Shown here: positions 44,560 through 52,964 of the stretch, in pieces
Layout of the letters: each line of letters starts with the position of its first letter
Numbering within the stretch: position 1 is the stretch's first letter
Source: Planctomycetota bacterium
GTDB taxonomy: Bacteria; Planctomycetota; J058; JAJDCP01
Assembly (NCBI GenBank): GCA_029260765.1
Contig: JAJDCP010000192.1
Coordinates: 35,270 to 99,269 of the forward strand
Length of the DNA stretch: 64,000 bases
Reading direction: 5' to 3'
Program-made: the position numbers and the translations under genes
The notes under the pieces: generated by a model
Databases searched by the model: none
What the model was told of the DNA's origin: nothing
The model's input: only the letters and a program-made list of their open reading frames with translations

Positions 44560-45417
44560 ATGCGCCTGGACGAGTTCCTCGAGATCCCCACCCACAGCGT
44601 CGAGCTACCCGGCACGCGCATCTCCTACCGCCGCCTGGGGCAGGGCGAGCCCCTGTTGTTCATCCACGGGTGGCCCCTGGTCAGCGCGACCTACCGGAAG
44701 TTGCTGCCGCGGCTGAGGCAGCATTTCGACTGCATATTGCCCGACTCGCCCGGGCTGGGAGCGTCCAGCTGGGATGCCTCCACCGGCTTCCACTTTGCGC
44801 AGCAAGCAGAAACGTGGCAAGCTTTTACGGCCGCAATCGGCCTGAAGAACTACGCGCTGGCGGCCCATGACACCGGAGCCACCATCGCCCGGTTGTTGAC
44901 TGCAAGCGAAGGCGAGCGGGTGCGCAAGCTGGTGATCTTCGACACCGAAATTCCCCATCATCGCCCCGCGGGAGCCGACATCGGCCTGAAGCTGCTCAAC
45001 TTCCGCAGTTTCCGCTGGCTGTTCCGCAAACTGCTGGGCAGACGCTCATTCGTGACCTCGAAGCGCGGATTTGGCTATGCCTACCACGACAAGAAGTTCT
45101 TTGATGAGGAGTTCTATTCTGCCTACGTCCAACCATTGCTCGACGACGACCGGCGTTGGGAGGGCGCCATGCGCTACGTGCGGGCGGTCGACTGGTCTGT
45201 CGTCGATGCACTGGTCGCCGTACATGCAACCATCGAGTGTCCTGTCCGACTGATCTGGGGCGCGAGGGACAGCTTCTTTCCCTTGGCTGCCGCTGAGGAG
45301 ATGGCCGGCCAGTTCCCCCACTGCACAGGCCTGACCAGGCTGCCCGATGCCGGGCTGATGTCGTATGAGGAGCAGCCCGAGCTGGCGGTCGACGCGATGT
45401 TGGAGTTCTTGCTCTGA
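44560..45417 (+). CDS. alpha/beta hydrolase, dehalogenase-like, with catalytic His replaced
   Basis: A 285-residue alpha/beta-hydrolase. The oxyanion motif FIHGWPL is at 34-40, DSPGLGAS at 62-69, and the nucleophile elbow is AAHDTGATIA with Asp104, the Asp form seen in haloalkane and fluoroacetate dehalogenases and some epoxide hydrolases (Ser in most others). IWGARDSFFP holds the acidic residue. At the place of the general-base His the sequence reads LPDAGLMSYEEQPE, with Leu266 where relatives have His (AGHxxxxEQP). Without that His an Asp-based enzyme can form but not release the ester intermediate, so it may be inactive, use another base, or bind covalently. The gene has a GGAG-type ribosome site. 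Confidence 0.85.
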   Translation: MRLDEFLEIPTHSVELPGTRISYRRLGQGEPLLFIHGWPLVSATYRKLLPRLRQHFDCILPDSPGLGASSWDASTGFHFAQQAETWQAFTAAIGLKNYALAAHDTGATIARLLTASEGERVRKLVIFDTEIPHHRPAGADIGLKLLNFRSFRWLFRKLLGRRSFVTSKRGFGYAYHDKKFFDEEFYSAYVQPLLDDDRRWEGAMRYVRAVDWSVVDALVAVHATIECPVRLIWGARDSFFPLAAAEEMAGQFPHCTGLTRLPDAGLMSYEEQPELAVDAMLEFLL

Positions 45418-45420
45418 GCT

Positions 45421-48400
45421 TCACGGCAAGCGCGCCCTGCCCCCCCGGGTCCCACGCCCAGAGATCACCTGCAGCGCCCCTGAATGGTCCGCCACCACCA
45501 AGTCGAGCACCCCATCGCGATCGAAATCCGCGGCGACCGGATCCCCCTCGACCGGCCCTTTGACAGGAGCCCGCCAGAGCTCTCGGCCCGTCAGCAGGTC
45601 GACGACGTGCAGCTGGGCCTGCATGGTCGCGATCACGACTTCCCGCAGGCCATCGCCGTCCAGGTCGACCACCAGGGGAGACGCATGCACAGACCCCTCG
45701 CTGGCTTGCCACACCACGGTCCTTGAGGGCCAATGGAAGGCCACCACACCGGCGTCGCCCAAGGGTGTGATCAGCAGCGTCCCCTGCTCGGTCTCGGCAA
45801 CGCTGGGTTTGCCGAAACTGTCCGTGGCTCCCGTTCCAACGGCCGTCCACAGGACCGTGCCGGAGCTGCCGTCGACGACCCGCAGCTCGCCGGCGACCGT
45901 CACCAGCATGACTTCGGGACAGGCGTCTCCGTTCAGGTCGGCCAGGCACGGGGGCGAGCGGCTGCCGCCCTCGCCCAGGCTGGCCGTCCAGAGAGTCTCG
46001 CCGGTCGTTCCCTCGACAGCGTACAGCCGGCCGTCAAACGACGGCGCGACAATGTCCGGGAGCCCATCGCCGGAGAGATCCTCGGCAGCGACACCTCCCA
46101 TGTTGTTGTCAGCAGTCGCGACGCTCCACAGCACGCTGCCATCGCGGCCGTCGTACGCCACAATGTCCCGGTCGAAATAGCGGTGCGTGGCCAGATCGGC
46201 CTGGCCGTCTCCGTTCAAGTCCGCGATGACTGGAACAGAGTAGGTATCGCCGCGCATCACCAGCTCTTTCTGTTCGAACACCAGCGCGCCATCGGAGGCG
46301 CGCACCACCTGCAGATGCCACAACCCGGACATCGCCGCCGGCTTGACCAGCCAGCCCACATCGAGCTGCCCATCCCCGTCCCAATCACCCAATGCGGGTG
46401 CACGGTTGTCGGTGCTCGCCCAGTTGGTCGACCACAGCCGGGTACCTGTGCGGCCATCAAAACAAGCGAAGCGCTGGTTGTCCCCGAAGCGGCCGTTCTG
46501 CAGTACCTCCGGAATGCCATCGCCCGAAACATCTGCCAGCAACGGCGTCGCCCTCAGGGCTGCCGCCGCCGTCTGTTGCCAGAGCACGCGCGGGCCCCGC
46601 ACAATGGCCACCCAGGCGCCGTGGAACACGACCGAGAGATCGCCCAGCCCATCACCGTCGACATCACCGAGAAAAGCGTCGGGACGGGCCTCTGCATCGA
46701 GGTCCAGCACCCAGAGTCGGCGGCCCTTCTGGTCGAGGCAGACCAGACCTTCGGAGCTGCCGTAGAAGATCTCCGCCACGCCATCGCCATCCCAATCTTC
46801 GACCAGGAGATGCCGGTTCTTTGGCTGCCCGGGCGCCTGCCAGGCGACGCTGCCATCCTCTGGACGCACCGCCAACAGCCCACCTGCCGTCGCGCACAGC
46901 AGCTCGCCCCCGGGGCCCCGTTGCCAGCTGTGGCCCGGCGCTCGCAGCCCGCTGGTACCCGGTGTCTGCAGCCCGCTGGCCCCCGCCAGCGTCCAACGTC
47001 GGACGCCGCTCTTGATGTCGAGAACCACCATGCCGTCGACCTGGTCGTGGATCGCCATCTCGGCCATGCCGTCGCCGTCGAGGTCTCCGACCGCGTGGCC
47101 CCCGCGCGGCAGGGCGGTTTCAGGCCATGGGCCCGACCAACGCAGAGCACCGTTCAGACCGTCGACGACCCGCCAGTGTTTGCCGTCGAGCCACCAGACT
47201 TCGTGCACGCCGTCGCTGTCGATATCGAGCAGATAGTCGTTCCACATCGCGATGGCTGGTTGCTCTGCGCTCCACAATTGCCGCCCCGAGGCCAGGTCGA
47301 GGCAACCGAATTGGCCGGGCAGCATCTGCCGCCGCGCGTCCTGTACTCCACCATAACGGGCGAGGTAGAGCAGCTGCTCGCAGCTGCTCTCGAGAGGGGC
47401 CAAAGCGGGACAGTGGACGAGCGGAACCTCGCTCAAGGTCTGCTGTGCGAGCAACGCTCCACCCGCTCCATCAACGATGTACAGCTGCCCGCTGACTCCC
47501 GCCGTCGCTAATTCCTGTACCCCGTCGGCGTTGCGGTCGCCGAGCACAACCAGAGCAGAGCGTTTGCCTTCGGCGCTGCCCTCCGCAGGGCCCCGGAACT
47601 CCCAATCGTCTTCGCCCAACAGGTCGTAGCAGCGGACCAACAGACCTCCACGCTCCTCACACCAGATGAACAGCCTGGGCCCACGCCCCAGATCGATGCT
47701 ATCGAAGCGCCAACGTGGGTGCTCGCTGGCCGGGAGATCGTCGAGCACCGTCGACTCCGCCCCGGTCGAAAACACCAGCACCCGTTCCATCGCCTGCACT
47801 GCCAGCTCAGGGCGGCCGTCGCCGTCCAGATCCGCCAGGGGCAGGGTGTGGCCCTGCAGATGCGGAGAGCGGAAGGGCGGAAGCACGAAGCCCTGATCGA
47901 GCCAGCAATAGGTCGAGACCGTACTCTTCGGGAGGACCTCGACTTCGCGCTCTACGCCGAAGAACCCCAGTTTGCGAGCAGTGAGGCGTAGCCGGCCGGT
48001 TTCGAAGCTCTGCCCACCGACATAGCTGCCGTATTCGGTGCCACCGATCCACCAACTTCCCTCAGGTTCACAGCGGGCGACCACTTGCCCGCGCGTGTGG
48101 ACGAGCTCGATGTCCAGGGACTGGGTCTCCCCCCGCTCGATCTGGAAGGGGAAGCGCCGCGGCTCGTGACCCTCCAATCTGACCTGCACATCGTAGATCC
48201 CCGCGGCGAGGCGTTCGGCCGGAAGGTCCCTGCCGGTTGCGATCAGGCTGCGCACAACGTTCGGCCCGCGAAGCACCTCGATCAGAGCCCCCTGGGGGCC
48301 GACCCGCAGACGCAGGCCGCCTGTCTGCAGGTACCGCAGAGTGCCGGTCACGGTCACAATCAGCAACAACAACGCGACAGACAGGCTGGCCAGCTTGTTC

Positions 48401-49674
48401 CTGCGCACAAGCAAACAAGCCTTGTAGGCCTTGCTGGGGGGCCGAGCCAGGATGGAATCCCCCGCCAGGTAGCGCCGCAGGTCTTCGGCCAGGTCCGCAG
48501 CGGACGTATAGCGCCGTTCCGGGTCTTTGGCCATCGACTTGAGCGTGACGGTCTCGGCATCAACGTGAAGCGAGGGGCAGAGCGTGCGCGGCGCCGCCGG
48601 CTCTTCGGTCAGGATTGCAGTGATCAGCTTGATCGAAGAGCTGGCGAGAAAGGGCGGACGGCCCGTCAACATCTCGTATAGAACGCTCCCCAACGAGTAG
48701 AGGTCGGATGGCGGTCCGATCTGATGGATGTCGCCGTTGGCCTGCTCAGGGCTCATGTATGCGGGTGTCCCGAAGACCTGGCCGCTCTGGGTCAGACGTG
48801 TATCCTTCTCGATGATGCGGGCCAGCCCGAAGTCGAGCAGGACCGCGCGGAAGGACGAGGTCAGCGAAGACTCCAGCTGGAGCTGACTATCGTTACGACG
48901 GGGTTCGGGTGGCCCGTCGTCGCGCGCGCTGATCAGGATGTTGGCGGGCTTGATGTCGCGGTGGATCACGCCCTGGGCATGTGCGAGCCGCAGGGCTTGG
49001 CAAAGCTGCAGCGCGATCTTGAACGCAGCGCGCGGAGGCAATAAACGGTTGCGCTTGAGCAGACTGGCCAGGGTCTCGCCTTCGAGATATTCCATCGCGA
49101 TGTAGGGCAGGCCCGACGCGCGCCCGACCTCATAGACCTTCACCACTGAGGGGTGGCTCAGCTTGGCGGCTGCCTGCGCCTCGTGCAGGAAGCGGTTCTC
49201 GAGCGTCGAGCCGGGCGCGTCCGAACGGATGACCTTGAGCGCCACCCTGCGCTTGAGATGCACATCGCGGGCGAGGTAGACCATTCCCATCCCGCCCTGG
49301 CCCAGGACACGCTCGATGCGGTACTTGCCCGAACGCTCCAAAGCCGCGCGGATGGCCAGCTCGGCAGCCTTCCCGGGAGACTGGGGCTGGGGCCGCAGTG
49401 TCGGAGCGTCGGCTCCTGGAGACGCTCCCGCGTCAAGAACTGCGTGCGCAGAGCCGGAGTCGATCTTGGTTGCAGCTTCAGCGGCGTCTACCAGCGTGGG
49501 TGCTTCTGCCGCCCCCGCTTTCACTGCGACAAGCGTGGGCGCATCGGCGGCCGGATCTACGGGCGCGACGAGGGTCGGGGATTCGGAGGCCAGCAAGCCA
49601 GGAGACGCTGTCGGCGCTTCGCAGCGCGGACAGACCTCTGCTGGATGGGTATGGCCACAGACTGGGCAGAGCAC
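45421..49674 (-). CDS. giant Ser/Thr kinase with zinc ribbon, membrane anchor and FG-GAP/PQQ-like beta-propeller
   Basis: A 1417-residue protein. Residues 3-18 form a zinc ribbon (CPVC...CPRC). Residues 30-100 are a low-complexity linker repeating (D/E)(A/S)PTLV. The kinase domain, about 117-400, is canonical: GQGGMGMVY, Lys147, HRDIKPAN (238-245), DFG (281-283), GTPAYMSPEQ. A membrane helix follows at 428-449. Outside are a PEGA-like beta domain (GIYDVQVRLEGHEPRRF) and then about 800 residues of FG-GAP/PQQ-type repeats, each with a DxDGDGxxE/D calcium-loop style motif (for example DLDGDGRPELAV, DWDGDGVAEIFYG, DLNGDGQADLAT). The outer part is likely a beta-propeller that binds a ligand or surface protein, signalling through the kinase. 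It is transcribed alone. Confidence 0.92.
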   Translation of the reverse strand: MLCPVCGHTHPAEVCPRCEAPTASPGLLASESPTLVAPVDPAADAPTLVAVKAGAAEAPTLVDAAEAATKIDSGSAHAVLDAGASPGADAPTLRPQPQSPGKAAELAIRAALERSGKYRIERVLGQGGMGMVYLARDVHLKRRVALKVIRSDAPGSTLENRFLHEAQAAAKLSHPSVVKVYEVGRASGLPYIAMEYLEGETLASLLKRNRLLPPRAAFKIALQLCQALRLAHAQGVIHRDIKPANILISARDDGPPEPRRNDSQLQLESSLTSSFRAVLLDFGLARIIEKDTRLTQSGQVFGTPAYMSPEQANGDIHQIGPPSDLYSLGSVLYEMLTGRPPFLASSSIKLITAILTEEPAAPRTLCPSLHVDAETVTLKSMAKDPERRYTSAADLAEDLRRYLAGDSILARPPSKAYKACLLVRRNKLASLSVALLLLIVTVTGTLRYLQTGGLRLRVGPQGALIEVLRGPNVVRSLIATGRDLPAERLAAGIYDVQVRLEGHEPRRFPFQIERGETQSLDIELVHTRGQVVARCEPEGSWWIGGTEYGSYVGGQSFETGRLRLTARKLGFFGVEREVEVLPKSTVSTYCWLDQGFVLPPFRSPHLQGHTLPLADLDGDGRPELAVQAMERVLVFSTGAESTVLDDLPASEHPRWRFDSIDLGRGPRLFIWCEERGGLLVRCYDLLGEDDWEFRGPAEGSAEGKRSALVVLGDRNADGVQELATAGVSGQLYIVDGAGGALLAQQTLSEVPLVHCPALAPLESSCEQLLYLARYGGVQDARRQMLPGQFGCLDLASGRQLWSAEQPAIAMWNDYLLDIDSDGVHEVWWLDGKHWRVVDGLNGALRWSGPWPETALPRGGHAVGDLDGDGMAEMAIHDQVDGMVVLDIKSGVRRWTLAGASGLQTPGTSGLRAPGHSWQRGPGGELLCATAGGLLAVRPEDGSVAWQAPGQPKNRHLLVEDWDGDGVAEIFYGSSEGLVCLDQKGRRLWVLDLDAEARPDAFLGDVDGDGLGDLSVVFHGAWVAIVRGPRVLWQQTAAAALRATPLLADVSGDGIPEVLQNGRFGDNQRFACFDGRTGTRLWSTNWASTDNRAPALGDWDGDGQLDVGWLVKPAAMSGLWHLQVVRASDGALVFEQKELVMRGDTYSVPVIADLNGDGQADLATHRYFDRDIVAYDGRDGSVLWSVATADNNMGGVAAEDLSGDGLPDIVAPSFDGRLYAVEGTTGETLWTASLGEGGSRSPPCLADLNGDACPEVMLVTVAGELRVVDGSSGTVLWTAVGTGATDSFGKPSVAETEQGTLLITPLGDAGVVAFHWPSRTVVWQASEGSVHASPLVVDLDGDGLREVVIATMQAQLHVVDLLTGRELWRAPVKGPVEGDPVAADFDRDGVLDLVVADHSGALQVISGRGTRGGRARLP

Positions 49675-49874
49675 CGGGGCCCTCCACTACAGACATGGGA
49701 CGCGCGCGCAGGCCAAACCTGCAGACCGGCAGGTCGACCGTGGACTGGTTCCTTTCCCGTCACCCTCTTATAGCAGGTTGCGAGGAAGGAAAGCTGCGCG
49801 GAGCCAGGACAAGGAGCCACACGATACGACGGGGGTACCTGCTACCATGGCGCCACCTGGCACCTGGAGAAAAG

Positions 49875-50729
49875 ATGGGCAGCAAGCTTGGCAGATTGGA
49901 TATCCACTTCGGCGACAACCTGGACATCCTCCAGGGCTTCGACGATGGCTGCTTCGACCTGATCTACATAGACCCGCCCTTCAACACCGGCAAGCGGCAA
50001 GCGAAGACCCAACTCAAGACCGTGCAGGATGATGAAGCTGGTGACCGGACGGGATTCAAGGGGCGGCGCTACCGCACGACAGCTCTGGGAAGCCGCTCCT
50101 TTGCGGACGCATTCGACGACTTCCTCAGCTTCATCGAACCGAGGCTGGCGCAGGCCCATCGCCTGCTCAAGCCCGACGGCTCCTTCTTTTTCCACATCGA
50201 CTTCCGCGAGGTGCACTACTGCAAGGTGCTCATCGACCAGATCTTTGGGCGCCGCAGCTTCATGAACGAGATCATCTGGGCCTATGACTTCGGCGGACGT
50301 TCAAAGAAGAAGTGGTCGGCCAAGCACGACAACCTCTTGTGGTACGTCCGAGACCCCAAGAACTACACATTCAACTTCGAGGCGATGGACCGCATCCCCT
50401 ATATGGCCCCGGGCTTGGTGGGAAAAGAGAAGGCGCGCCGGGGCAAGACGCCCACGGACACCTGGTGGCATACCATCGTGCCGACCAACGGGAAAGAGAA
50501 GACCGGTTACCCGACGCAGAAACCAATGGGGGTGCTTGACCGCATCATCAAGGTCCACTCGAAGCCTGGTGACAAGATCCTCGACTTCTTCGCTGGCAGC
50601 GGAACCATCGGCGAATGCGCGGTCCGGCACGGCCGCCATGCCACGCTGGTCGACAACAACCCTGAGGCGATCAGGGTGATGCAGAAGCGGCTCGACTTCG
50701 CGGGGCCGCGGTTGCATCAAGCACCGTGA
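49875..50729 (+). CDS. DNA methyltransferase, N4/N6 amino type, beta-like order, solitary
   Basis: A 284-residue enzyme from ATG 49875, with GGAGA at four bases. The catalytic DPPF motif (IYIDPPFNTGK) is at residues 33-36 and the S-adenosylmethionine site FAGSGT at 239-244, near the C-terminus. This order (catalytic before AdoMet site) is that of beta-class N4-cytosine/N6-adenine DNA methyltransferases. GYPTQKPMGVLDRIIKVHSK is the usual helix before the AdoMet motif. The target-recognition part lies between. No restriction endonuclease gene is beside it, so it may work alone in regulation or be a relic. The longer in-frame extension from 49398 overlaps the divergent kinase and was rejected. 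Confidence 0.9.
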   Translation: MGSKLGRLDIHFGDNLDILQGFDDGCFDLIYIDPPFNTGKRQAKTQLKTVQDDEAGDRTGFKGRRYRTTALGSRSFADAFDDFLSFIEPRLAQAHRLLKPDGSFFFHIDFREVHYCKVLIDQIFGRRSFMNEIIWAYDFGGRSKKKWSAKHDNLLWYVRDPKNYTFNFEAMDRIPYMAPGLVGKEKARRGKTPTDTWWHTIVPTNGKEKTGYPTQKPMGVLDRIIKVHSKPGDKILDFFAGSGTIGECAVRHGRHATLVDNNPEAIRVMQKRLDFAGPRLHQAP

Positions 50730-50735
50730 TGCCCA

Positions 50736-51488
50736 TCACTCCTGGAACAGCTTCGCCACGGCGGCACGCCCTACCGGCCCGAAGTGTCCGCAGAAGAAGA
50801 CCCGCGCCTTGGGAGCCAGCTCGTCCAGCAGGAAGGTGATGTCCTGCTGGTTGTCTTCGAGGTCGCACATATAGAAGTGGACCTCCGCGCTCGGGCCCAG
50901 AATGCCGCCGCGGAAGAGATCTCCCACAAAGACGTAGTCGCCGACGAGCAGCACCAATGAACCCGGTGTGTGGCCGGGCAGGGGCACGATCATCCCTCCG
51001 ATGGCCTCCAGAGGCGTCGGCTCGTCGATCCATACGTCGGCCACGGTCGGATCGTAGCGGGCGTTCTGGTTCTGTTCGAGGGTCCAGCTTGCGAACGCGC
51101 CGGTGGGGCAGAGCTTGTCGTTCTTGCCCGCGGCCAGCATCGCGGAGTCCGCGGCGCCGGCGATGATCGAGATGCCATAACGCTGCTGAAAATACAGCGC
51201 ACCCCCCGCATGGTCGGCGTGCCCGTGGCTCAGAACGATCGCCTGCAGCTCTGCGGGATCGAACCCCACCTCGCGGATCCAGGCGTCGAGTGCGGGTGCC
51301 TCTGCAGGCAGGACGGTGTCGAAGAGCACCAGCTTGCCATCGGCGACGATCAGGTGCGCGTTGCTGAAGTCGAGGCGGAAGCTGTGGACCTCGAGCGACC
51401 CCCGCTTGACCACATCGTAGGAAGTGCCGCAGCCCAGTATTCCCAGAGCGGTGAAGACCAGGCAGAATGCGCGCAGTGTCTGGAGCAA
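50736..51488 (-). CDS. metallo-beta-lactamase-fold lipoprotein
   Basis: A 250-residue protein starting at TTG 51488 (ribosome site GGAGAG upstream). The signal LQTLRAFCLVFTALGILGC ends in a lipobox with Cys20. The metal site is LSHGHADHAGG (His88, His90, Asp92, His93), then a later His in LPGHTPGSLVLLVGD and DYVFVGDLFRGG with the bridging Asp, and FCGHFGP. This is a complete MBL-fold hydrolase. Substrates of exported members include beta-lactams, lactones and thioesters, and the sequence does not decide. The stop lies six bases from the converging methyltransferase. Confidence 0.88.
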   Translation of the reverse strand: MLQTLRAFCLVFTALGILGCGTSYDVVKRGSLEVHSFRLDFSNAHLIVADGKLVLFDTVLPAEAPALDAWIREVGFDPAELQAIVLSHGHADHAGGALYFQQRYGISIIAGAADSAMLAAGKNDKLCPTGAFASWTLEQNQNARYDPTVADVWIDEPTPLEAIGGMIVPLPGHTPGSLVLLVGDYVFVGDLFRGGILGPSAEVHFYMCDLEDNQQDITFLLDELAPKARVFFCGHFGPVGRAAVAKLFQE

Positions 51489-51496
51489 AGGAAGGA

Positions 51497-51502
51497 CTCT
51501 CC
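51497..51502 (-). promoter_or_regulatory. ribosome binding site deciding a TTG start
   Basis: GGAGAG on the minus strand, eight bases before TTG 51488. It places the start directly before the signal peptide of the metallo-beta-lactamase-fold lipoprotein. Confidence 0.55.
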
Positions 51503-51605
51503 GGCGAACAGGGATCCCAAGGTACTGCCCGTGCACGCAGCCATCAACGGCAGACGCACGCGTAAATTGGGCTATGCTGGTGTACCGCCCCTTCGGGAGA
51601 ATGCC

Positions 51606-52394
51606 ATGGCCGCTGAACCGGACCTCAGCCAACCACGTGAAGCCTTCGGAGATGCGGGCTGGAAGCACCGTTTGGCCGCGGCTGGCGGCTGCCTGGGCTT
51701 GGGTTTTCTGACCTCATTCCTGCTTTTTGTGGCGTTTGCCTCCGAGGGCGACGGGCTCGAAGGCTTCTTGGGTTGCGGTGGCATCACCGTGCTGCTGATC
51801 GGCATCTCACAGGTGCTGCCGATCTGGAAGCGGGGCAAATGCCCGGCCTGCGGCAAGGCTGTCGAACAGGACGACATGATCGCGTTTCCTGCCCAAGAGC
51901 TCGGCCTGCTGGGCCCCGACCGGGCCTACGAATGCCACCACTGCCACGAGCTGCTGCGCGAGGACCGGCGGGCGCGCCAGATCGCAGTGCTGAGCCTACG
52001 CCCCGGTGAGACAGGCAAGGACTTTGAAGCGCCGATGGGCAGGTTTCCGCCGGGTTGTGTGGCCTGCGGAGCGGCCGTAGCCCACAAGGAACCGCTTGAT
52101 GCGAGCCACTATGACCCGACGGCGGCGGTCGCCCGCACCGCGGGCAAACTGATCGGTGGGGGCCTGCTGGGTGCCGTCGCCCAGGGTCTAGCCGAGGGGT
52201 TTGGGGGCCCTTCAAAAATCGCGGTCGATGCGGAAGTTCCGTATTGTGCCTCCCACAGTGGTCTGGTCGGCTTGAAGCTGCGCGACAAGAAACCGCGGCT
52301 GGTGTTCGCACAGCTCGATGCCCGGCGGCGGTACCTGACTTTCAACCAGACCCACGTGCATATCCCAGACCAGATCGAGACCGAAGACGCGTAG
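51606..52394 (+). CDS. membrane protein with zinc-ribbon motifs
   Basis: A 262-residue protein from ATG 51606. Two hydrophobic helices (LGLGFLTSFLLFVAFAS and ITVLLIGISQVLPIW) are followed by cysteine pairs CPACGKA, CHHCHE, CVACGA and a lone Cys in YCASHSG, which look like zinc ribbons, and an Ala/Gly-rich hydrophobic patch (TAGKLIGGGLLGAVAQGLAE). The end is beta-rich. Function unknown. The frame runs open far upstream but that part has no protein-like features. Confidence 0.75.
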   Translation: MAAEPDLSQPREAFGDAGWKHRLAAAGGCLGLGFLTSFLLFVAFASEGDGLEGFLGCGGITVLLIGISQVLPIWKRGKCPACGKAVEQDDMIAFPAQELGLLGPDRAYECHHCHELLREDRRARQIAVLSLRPGETGKDFEAPMGRFPPGCVACGAAVAHKEPLDASHYDPTAAVARTAGKLIGGGLLGAVAQGLAEGFGGPSKIAVDAEVPYCASHSGLVGLKLRDKKPRLVFAQLDARRRYLTFNQTHVHIPDQIETEDA

Positions 52395-52517
52395 ACCCAC
52401 GTTGCGCTCATTTTTTCCATCAAAACCTGACCCTCCCTCCCGGTTGCAGCAAGGTGCTCTGGAAGCGCTGTCGAGCGCGCAGCTGCGCTACACACAGAAC
52501 CACGAGGAGGAATCGCC

Positions 52518-52925
52518 ATGTCCACGCAGGACAACCCCTACGAGGCCCTTTGGGAGAAGCTGGTCCGACGCGAGGTCGGTGGCCGACCGGCACATGGATC
52601 GGTCAAGGTGCCGAGCTTGACCGGCGGGCGGAGACGCACGCTCGGCGTCAGCATCGGGAAAGGAGCCAGCTCGACGACCGTCGACGGCCGGCTCGTCGGT
52701 GGTGACAGCGCGGGCTATGTCGACAGCACCGAGATGCGGGCGATCAAGGCGATCGAAAACCAGACCCGCTTCTGGTTGAACCGCTCGAAGGCGATCCAGG
52801 ACGAGATGATCATGCTGGACGCTGCGCTGAAGAAGGCCGCCAGCGCGGCGAAAAAGGCCCACAAGGAGGGGATGCGCTACGCGAGGCTGGGGAGGGAGCA
52901 CACCAACCGCTACTACAAGACCTGA
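52518..52925 (+). CDS. small hypothetical protein
   Basis: A 135-residue soluble protein with a strong ribosome site (GAGGAGGAA) before ATG. The N-terminal half is Gly/Ser/Thr-rich and basic (GGRRRTLGVSIGKGASSTTV), the C-terminal half a long helix with many Lys and Ala (ALKKAASAAKKAHKEGMRYA), possibly nucleic-acid binding. No family is recognised. A hairpin follows its stop. Confidence 0.7.
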   Translation: MSTQDNPYEALWEKLVRREVGGRPAHGSVKVPSLTGGRRRTLGVSIGKGASSTTVDGRLVGGDSAGYVDSTEMRAIKAIENQTRFWLNRSKAIQDEMIMLDAALKKAASAAKKAHKEGMRYARLGREHTNRYYKT

Positions 52926-52926
52926 G

Positions 52927-52951
52927 CCGGCAGGGAGAGAGCTGCCGGTTT
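52927..52951 (+). terminator. hairpin terminator
   Basis: CCGGCAG (52927-52933) pairs perfectly with CTGCCGG (52942-52948) around an eight-base loop, followed by TTTC. It lies between two converging stop codons (52925 and 52965) and probably ends transcription of the small gene at 52518. Confidence 0.6.
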
Positions 52952-52964
52952 CAGCAGACCACCT

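Noticed and set aside
49398..49874. N-terminal extension of the methyltransferase frame by about 159 codons
   Set aside because: It overlaps the divergent kinase gene, has no motif, and a good ribosome site stands before ATG 49875.
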